Of a DNA stretch of 17,531 nucleotides, positions 14,523 to 17,531 are shown in pieces. Each line of letters starts with the position of its first letter. Position 1 is the first letter of the stretch. The translations under genes and the position numbers were made by a program. The notes under the pieces are model-generated. The model had not been told where the DNA came from and made no database searches. It saw only the letters and a list, made by a program, of their open reading frames with translations. The DNA is from JBDNBY01 sp039767595 (GTDB lineage Bacteria > Pseudomonadota > Alphaproteobacteria > Rhodobacterales > Rhodobacteraceae). The stretch spans positions 1 through 17,531 of the forward strand of contig JBDNBY010000006.1 in NCBI GenBank assembly GCA_039767595.1. The letters are read 5' to 3'.

Positions 14523-14888
14523 ATGGTTAGGCGTTTGCATCATATCATTCTCGCGCCGCTGCTGGTGGTGAGCATTCTCTTTTTGGGGATGTTTGCGGCC
14601 TATGCCAGTGCGCAGGCGCCAGCGGTGGGGCAAACGGAGCTTTGCACAGGGCAGGGCGCGCTGAGTGTGCATTTTGATGCCAATGGCAATATCGTCACGG
14701 TGGATCCCGGATGTCCTGATTGTGTAATGGATCATCTTACGGGGCTGAGCCTCTCAAGCGGGGCCATTGAGATGTCGGCCCGTTTGTCCCCCGTGTATGT
14801 GTGTCAGGCCGCGCAGGTGGCCGCTGCGGTGGATCGCATCCGTGCCAAGGCCCGCGCCCCCCCCTCAGTTTGTGTAAATCACTGTTAA
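14523..14888 (+). CDS. Small secreted Cys-rich protein, DUF2946-like
   Basis: A 121-residue protein. Residues 1-30 are a clear signal peptide or membrane anchor (VRRL, then a long hydrophobic stretch, then AYASA before QAP). The mature part has six cysteines: C41, the pair C64/C67 in GCPDC, C94 in YVCQ, and C117/C121 in the C-terminal CVNHC. The CPDC motif, the late RAKARAPP segment and the neighbouring copper chaperone resemble DUF2946-type proteins, which are often encoded beside copper-handling genes; this assignment comes from memory and is moderate. An upstream TTG at 14508 is in frame, but ATG 14523 starts directly at the signal peptide. Only a weak ribosome-binding sequence (TAGGG) precedes it. 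An 8-C run at 14857-14864 lies just before the last codons. The PCuAC gene follows after 27 bases. Confidence 0.65.
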   Translation: MVRRLHHIILAPLLVVSILFLGMFAAYASAQAPAVGQTELCTGQGALSVHFDANGNIVTVDPGCPDCVMDHLTGLSLSSGAIEMSARLSPVYVCQAAQVAAAVDRIRAKARAPPSVCVNHC

Positions 14889-14899
14889 ATTACACAAAC
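14868..14899 (+). promoter_or_regulatory. 10-bp inverted repeat between the two copper genes
   Basis: GTTTGTGTAA (14868-14877) and TTACACAAAC (14890-14899) are perfect inverted repeats with a 12-base spacer. The site spans the stop codon of the DUF2946-like gene and ends four bases before AAGGA (14903-14907), the ribosome-binding site of the PCuAC gene. It could be an operator or an mRNA hairpin that ties PCuAC translation to translation of the upstream gene. Confidence 0.55.
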
Positions 14900-14915
14900 A
14901 AAAAGGATACCGATT

Positions 14916-15374
14916 ATGAAATCGTTGAAATTCGCAGCGGCCCTGACCGCAGTCCTCGCCTCATCTGCCGCGGCAGGTGAGATCACGGTCCAAGACGCCT
15001 ATGCCCGTGTTGCATCAAAAATGTCCAAATCGGGCGCCATTTTCCTACAGCTGCATAACATGACCGATCGCGATGATCGTCTGATCGCAGTGCGCTCTGA
15101 CGTGGCCAAACGCGTGGAATTGCACACGCACCAAGACCTCGGCGATGGGGTCATGAAAATGATGGAAGTCGAAGAGGGATTTGCCATCCCCGCCAAAGGC
15201 ATGCACGCGCTTGCGCGCGGCGGCGATCATATCATGTTGATGGGCCTGACCCGCAGCCTTGCTCATGGGGATCAAGTGACCCTCACTCTTGATTTTGAGA
15301 CGGCAGAGGATCTGGAACTCACCGTCCTCGTGGATTTAGAGCGTCAAGATACGCCCAAAATGTCATCGCATTAA
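14916..15374 (+). CDS. Periplasmic copper chaperone PCu(A)C
   Basis: A 152-residue exported copper chaperone of the PCuAC family (DUF461), which delivers Cu(I) in the periplasm to the CuA/CuB centres of cytochrome oxidase. A short signal peptide (SLKFAAALTAVLASSAAA, cleaved near residue 20) is followed by the family pattern ITVQDAYARVA. The copper-site residues are visible: H70 and H72 in VELHTH, M80/M82 in GVMKMMEV, and H105 with M107 in GGDHIMLMGL. The spacing fits the H-x-M ... H-x-M arrangement of the family. The tail ends KMSSH, which adds a possible extra Met/His metal site. AAGGA at 14903-14907 precedes the ATG by eight bases. It is paired with the DUF2946-like secreted gene and ends at the bidirectional terminator shared with lepA. 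No senC/sco gene is in view. Confidence 0.92.
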   Translation: MKSLKFAAALTAVLASSAAAGEITVQDAYARVASKMSKSGAIFLQLHNMTDRDDRLIAVRSDVAKRVELHTHQDLGDGVMKMMEVEEGFAIPAKGMHALARGGDHIMLMGLTRSLAHGDQVTLTLDFETAEDLELTVLVDLERQDTPKMSSH

Positions 15375-15407
15375 CGATCTGCGCCGATACTGTCGCAGAA
15401 CGAAAAA

Positions 15408-15431
15408 CGCCCAAGCCAGCTGGCTTGGGCG
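15408..15431. terminator. Bidirectional terminator, 24-bp perfect palindrome
   Basis: The half-site CGCCCAAGCCAG (15408-15419) is followed immediately by its exact complement (15420-15431), giving a 12-bp perfect stem with no fixed spacer. AAAAA (15403-15407) flanks the left and CTCTTTG the right. On the minus strand the hairpin is followed by TTTTT, a strong end for lepA; on the plus strand a weaker T-rich tail ends the PCuAC transcript. Confidence 0.9.
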
Positions 15432-15464
15432 CTCTTTGTATAAGCAATCCACCATCTAGGTCGA

Positions 15465-17264
15465 TCAATCGTCCATTTTGAGCGCGTTGATAAAGGCGTC
15501 TTGCGGAATGTCGACGCGGCCGAATTGGCGCATCTTTTTCTTACCTGCTTTTTGTTTATCCAGCAGCTTGCGTTTGCGCGTGGCGTCGCCGCCATAGCAT
15601 TTTGCCGTGACGTCTTTGCGCAAGGCCGCCAGCGTTTCACGCGCGATGACTTTGCCGCCAATGGCCGCTTGGATCGGGATTTTGAACATGTGACGCGGGA
15701 TCAACTCTTTGAGTTTTTCGCACATGGCGCGCCCGCGCTGTTCGGCGCGATCACGGTGCACCATGGTCGAGAGGGCATCCACAGGTTCATCATTCACAAG
15801 GATCGACATTTTGACGAGGTTATCCTGTCTGTAGCCGGTCATTTGATAATCAAAGGATGCATAGCCTTTGGTCACGGATTTCAGACGGTCATAAAAGTCG
15901 AAGACGACCTCATTGAGCGGCAGGTCATAGACCACCATCGCCCGCGAGCCGGCATAGGTCATATCCTCTTGCAAGCCGCGGCGATCTTGGCACAGCTTGA
16001 GCACATCGCCCAGATACTCGTCCGGAACGAGGATCGTCGCTTTGATCCGTGGCTCTTCGACGTGATCGACTTTGCTCAGATCCGGCATATCGGCGGGGTT
16101 GTGCAGCTCGATCTTTTCGCCGTCTTTTTGATAGACGTGATAAATCACCGAAGGCGCAGTCGTGATCAAATCGATGTTATATTCCCGCTCGATCCGGTCG
16201 CGGATCACTTCGAGGTGCAACAGCCCCAAGAAGCCGACGCGAAAGCCAAAGCCTAAGGCGGCCGAGCTTTCCATCTCGTAACTAAACGAGGCATCATTGA
16301 GGGCGAGCTTTTCGATGGAGTCGCGCAGATCTTCGAATTGCGCACTATCGACGGGGAACAGGCCACAAAATACCACAGGCTGCGAGGGTTTAAAGCCAGG
16401 CAGGGCCGTATCCGTGCCCTTTTTATCATGGGTGATCGTGTCGCCCACGCGCGTGTCGCGCACTTGTTTGATTGAGGCGGTGATAAAGCCAATCTCGCCT
16501 GGCCCCAATTCATCGACATTTTGCATTGCAGGGCGGAACACCCCGATGCGATCGATCGAATGCAAAGAGCCGTTCGACATCATTTTGACGCGCTCGCCCT
16601 TTTTCATCACACCGTCCATGATGCGCACAAGGACGACAACACCGAGATAGGAATCGTACCAGCTGTCGACCAGCATCGCCTTGAGCGGGGCAGTCCGGTC
16701 ACCCGTTGGCGCAGGGAGCTTGGTCACGATGGCCTCAAGGGTCTCTTTGATGCCGATGCCCGTTTTGGCCGAGACTTGGATCGCCTCAGAGGCATCAATA
16801 CCAATCACATCTTCGATTTGTTCGGCCACCCGCTCACAATCCGCGGCAGGCAGGTCGATTTTATTAAGGACCGGCACAATTTCGTGATCGGCGTCAATCG
16901 CTTGATACACATTGGCGAGGGTCTGCGCCTCGACACCTTGGGTGCTATCGACAACCAACAGAGATCCTTCGACCGCCCGCATCGAGCGCGAGACTTCATA
17001 GGCGAAATCGACGTGACCGGGAGTGTCGATCAAATTGAGGACATACTCCTGCCCATCATCGGCAAGGTAATCAATGCGCACTGTGTTGGCCTTGATCGTA
17101 ATGCCGCGTTCGCGTTCAATATCCATAGCATCTAAAAGCTGCTCTTTCATATCGCGATCTTGGACAGTGCCCGTCGATTGAATGAGGCGATCAGCCAAAG
17201 TGGATTTGCCGTGGTCAATGTGGGCCACGATCGAAAAATTGCGGATGCGAGATGTATCTGTCAT
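15465..17264 (-). CDS. lepA: Elongation factor 4 (LepA) GTPase
   Basis: A ribosome-associated translational GTPase (EF4), 599 residues, the standard length. G1 is AHIDHGKST (14-22), G2 region RERGITIKA (51-59), G3 DTPGHVDF (80-87) and G4 NKIDLP (134-139). LepA-specific features follow: GFLGLLHLEVIRDRIEREY in domain V and, at the C-terminus, KCYGGDATRKRKLLDKQK plus KKMRQFGRVDIPQDAF, the domain that reaches into the ribosomal A-site region. The open frame continues to a GTG at 17318, but homologues begin at TD.S.IRNFSIVAHID, so ATG 17264 is used; neither start has a clear ribosome-binding site, so an 18-residue extension cannot be ruled out. The gene runs into the palindromic terminator 34 bases past its stop. 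About 250 bases separate it from the divergent gene at the right edge. Confidence 0.96.
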   Translation of the reverse strand: MTDTSRIRNFSIVAHIDHGKSTLADRLIQSTGTVQDRDMKEQLLDAMDIERERGITIKANTVRIDYLADDGQEYVLNLIDTPGHVDFAYEVSRSMRAVEGSLLVVDSTQGVEAQTLANVYQAIDADHEIVPVLNKIDLPAADCERVAEQIEDVIGIDASEAIQVSAKTGIGIKETLEAIVTKLPAPTGDRTAPLKAMLVDSWYDSYLGVVVLVRIMDGVMKKGERVKMMSNGSLHSIDRIGVFRPAMQNVDELGPGEIGFITASIKQVRDTRVGDTITHDKKGTDTALPGFKPSQPVVFCGLFPVDSAQFEDLRDSIEKLALNDASFSYEMESSAALGFGFRVGFLGLLHLEVIRDRIEREYNIDLITTAPSVIYHVYQKDGEKIELHNPADMPDLSKVDHVEEPRIKATILVPDEYLGDVLKLCQDRRGLQEDMTYAGSRAMVVYDLPLNEVVFDFYDRLKSVTKGYASFDYQMTGYRQDNLVKMSILVNDEPVDALSTMVHRDRAEQRGRAMCEKLKELIPRHMFKIPIQAAIGGKVIARETLAALRKDVTAKCYGGDATRKRKLLDKQKAGKKKMRQFGRVDIPQDAFINALKMDD

Positions 17265-17518
17265 GCTGTTGGATATGTGGCGAATTTCGCGCTCGGTCAA
17301 GAGATATTCGACCGACACCCATCACATCCCAAGTGGCATAAAGGCGCGGTGCCCAATTGAAGTGAAAAATGCGGCACCGGCTGTGCGTTTGTGCGCAGAT
17401 GCATGGTCGAAAGCGGTGGATTTCAAATCAATTGCCTCGAAAAAACCTTAGTTTTTCAACTTTACTGACGAGTTGCGCAGGTAACGTACCCGTGTAAGTA
17501 TTTTGCAAAGGAATTTAT

Positions 17519-17531
17519 ATGGCACGCAATC
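17519..17531 (+). CDS. 5' end of an unidentified gene (partial)
   Basis: ATGGCACGCAAT (Met-Ala-Arg-Asn) begins 6 bases after AAAGGA (17507-17512), a good ribosome-binding site, following 250 bases with no convincing gene. Only four codons are visible, so the product cannot be named. The intervening stretch contains an A/T-rich inverted repeat (AAAAAC-CTTA-GTTTTT around 17440-17460) but no clear promoter. Confidence 0.45.

Noticed and set aside
15501..16256. Plus-strand open frame (251 codons) opposite lepA
   Set aside because: Antisense to conserved lepA sequence, His/Phe/Asp-rich translation without family motifs; typical mirror of GC-rich codon usage.
17265..17318. 18-residue N-terminal extension of LepA from a GTG
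   Set aside because: LepA proteins consistently start near the ATG at 17264 and 599 residues is the normal length. Kept as a remote possibility because neither start has a good ribosome-binding site.

Overview
The window looks like chromosomal core sequence from an alphaproteobacterium of the order Rhodobacterales (Roseobacter-like). The indications are moderately high GC (about 58%, judged by eye), the style of the NadE, GltX, TruA, ArgD/ArgF, MeaB and LepA sequences, a copper-chaperone locus typical of the group, and densely packed genes on both strands. I see no insertion sequence, prophage, CRISPR array, tRNA, rRNA or plasmid gene, and no gene-free stretch over 300 bases. The order-level assignment is my inference from remembered family sequences; no search was run.

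Layout. Bases 1-916 hold the 3' two-thirds or less of nadE (NAD+ synthetase, cut by the window edge), converging on a Tat-exported metallo-beta-lactamase-fold hydrolase (935-1828, minus). Divergent from that is a compact glutamyl-tRNA synthetase (1943-3274), followed by a small GcvH-like lipoyl-domain protein (3364-3723) in which the lipoyl lysine is replaced by glutamate. A minus-strand operon, ycjX-like GTPase > ycjF-like membrane protein > inositol-monophosphatase-family enzyme, runs from 7104 down to 3734. Divergent from it is truA (7248-8021), closed by an intrinsic terminator. Then comes the arginine-biosynthesis pair argD-argF (8214-10320), one base apart and followed by a strong terminator. 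The helicase hrpB (12784-10370, minus) faces argF and diverges from meaB (12896-13891), the G-protein chaperone of B12-dependent acyl-CoA mutases. Next is rpmB (ribosomal protein L28), with hairpins in its leader and a terminator behind it. It is followed by a two-gene secreted copper module: a Cys-rich DUF2946-like protein and a PCuAC periplasmic copper chaperone. A 24-bp perfect palindrome acts as bidirectional terminator between that module and lepA (17264-15465, minus). The first four codons of another plus-strand gene lie at the right edge.

The genes serve mostly housekeeping jobs: NAD synthesis, tRNA charging and modification, ribosome structure and translation, and arginine synthesis. 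I do not see a multi-gene novel defence or metabolic system. The best candidates for something under-described are the lipoyl-lysine-less GcvH-like protein, the conserved-looking hairpins upstream of rpmB and between the two copper genes, and the YcjX/YcjF/IMPase grouping. For truA, hrpB, meaB, rpmB, lepA and the DUF2946-like gene I set the start inside the longest open frame, using ribosome-binding sites and family N-termini.
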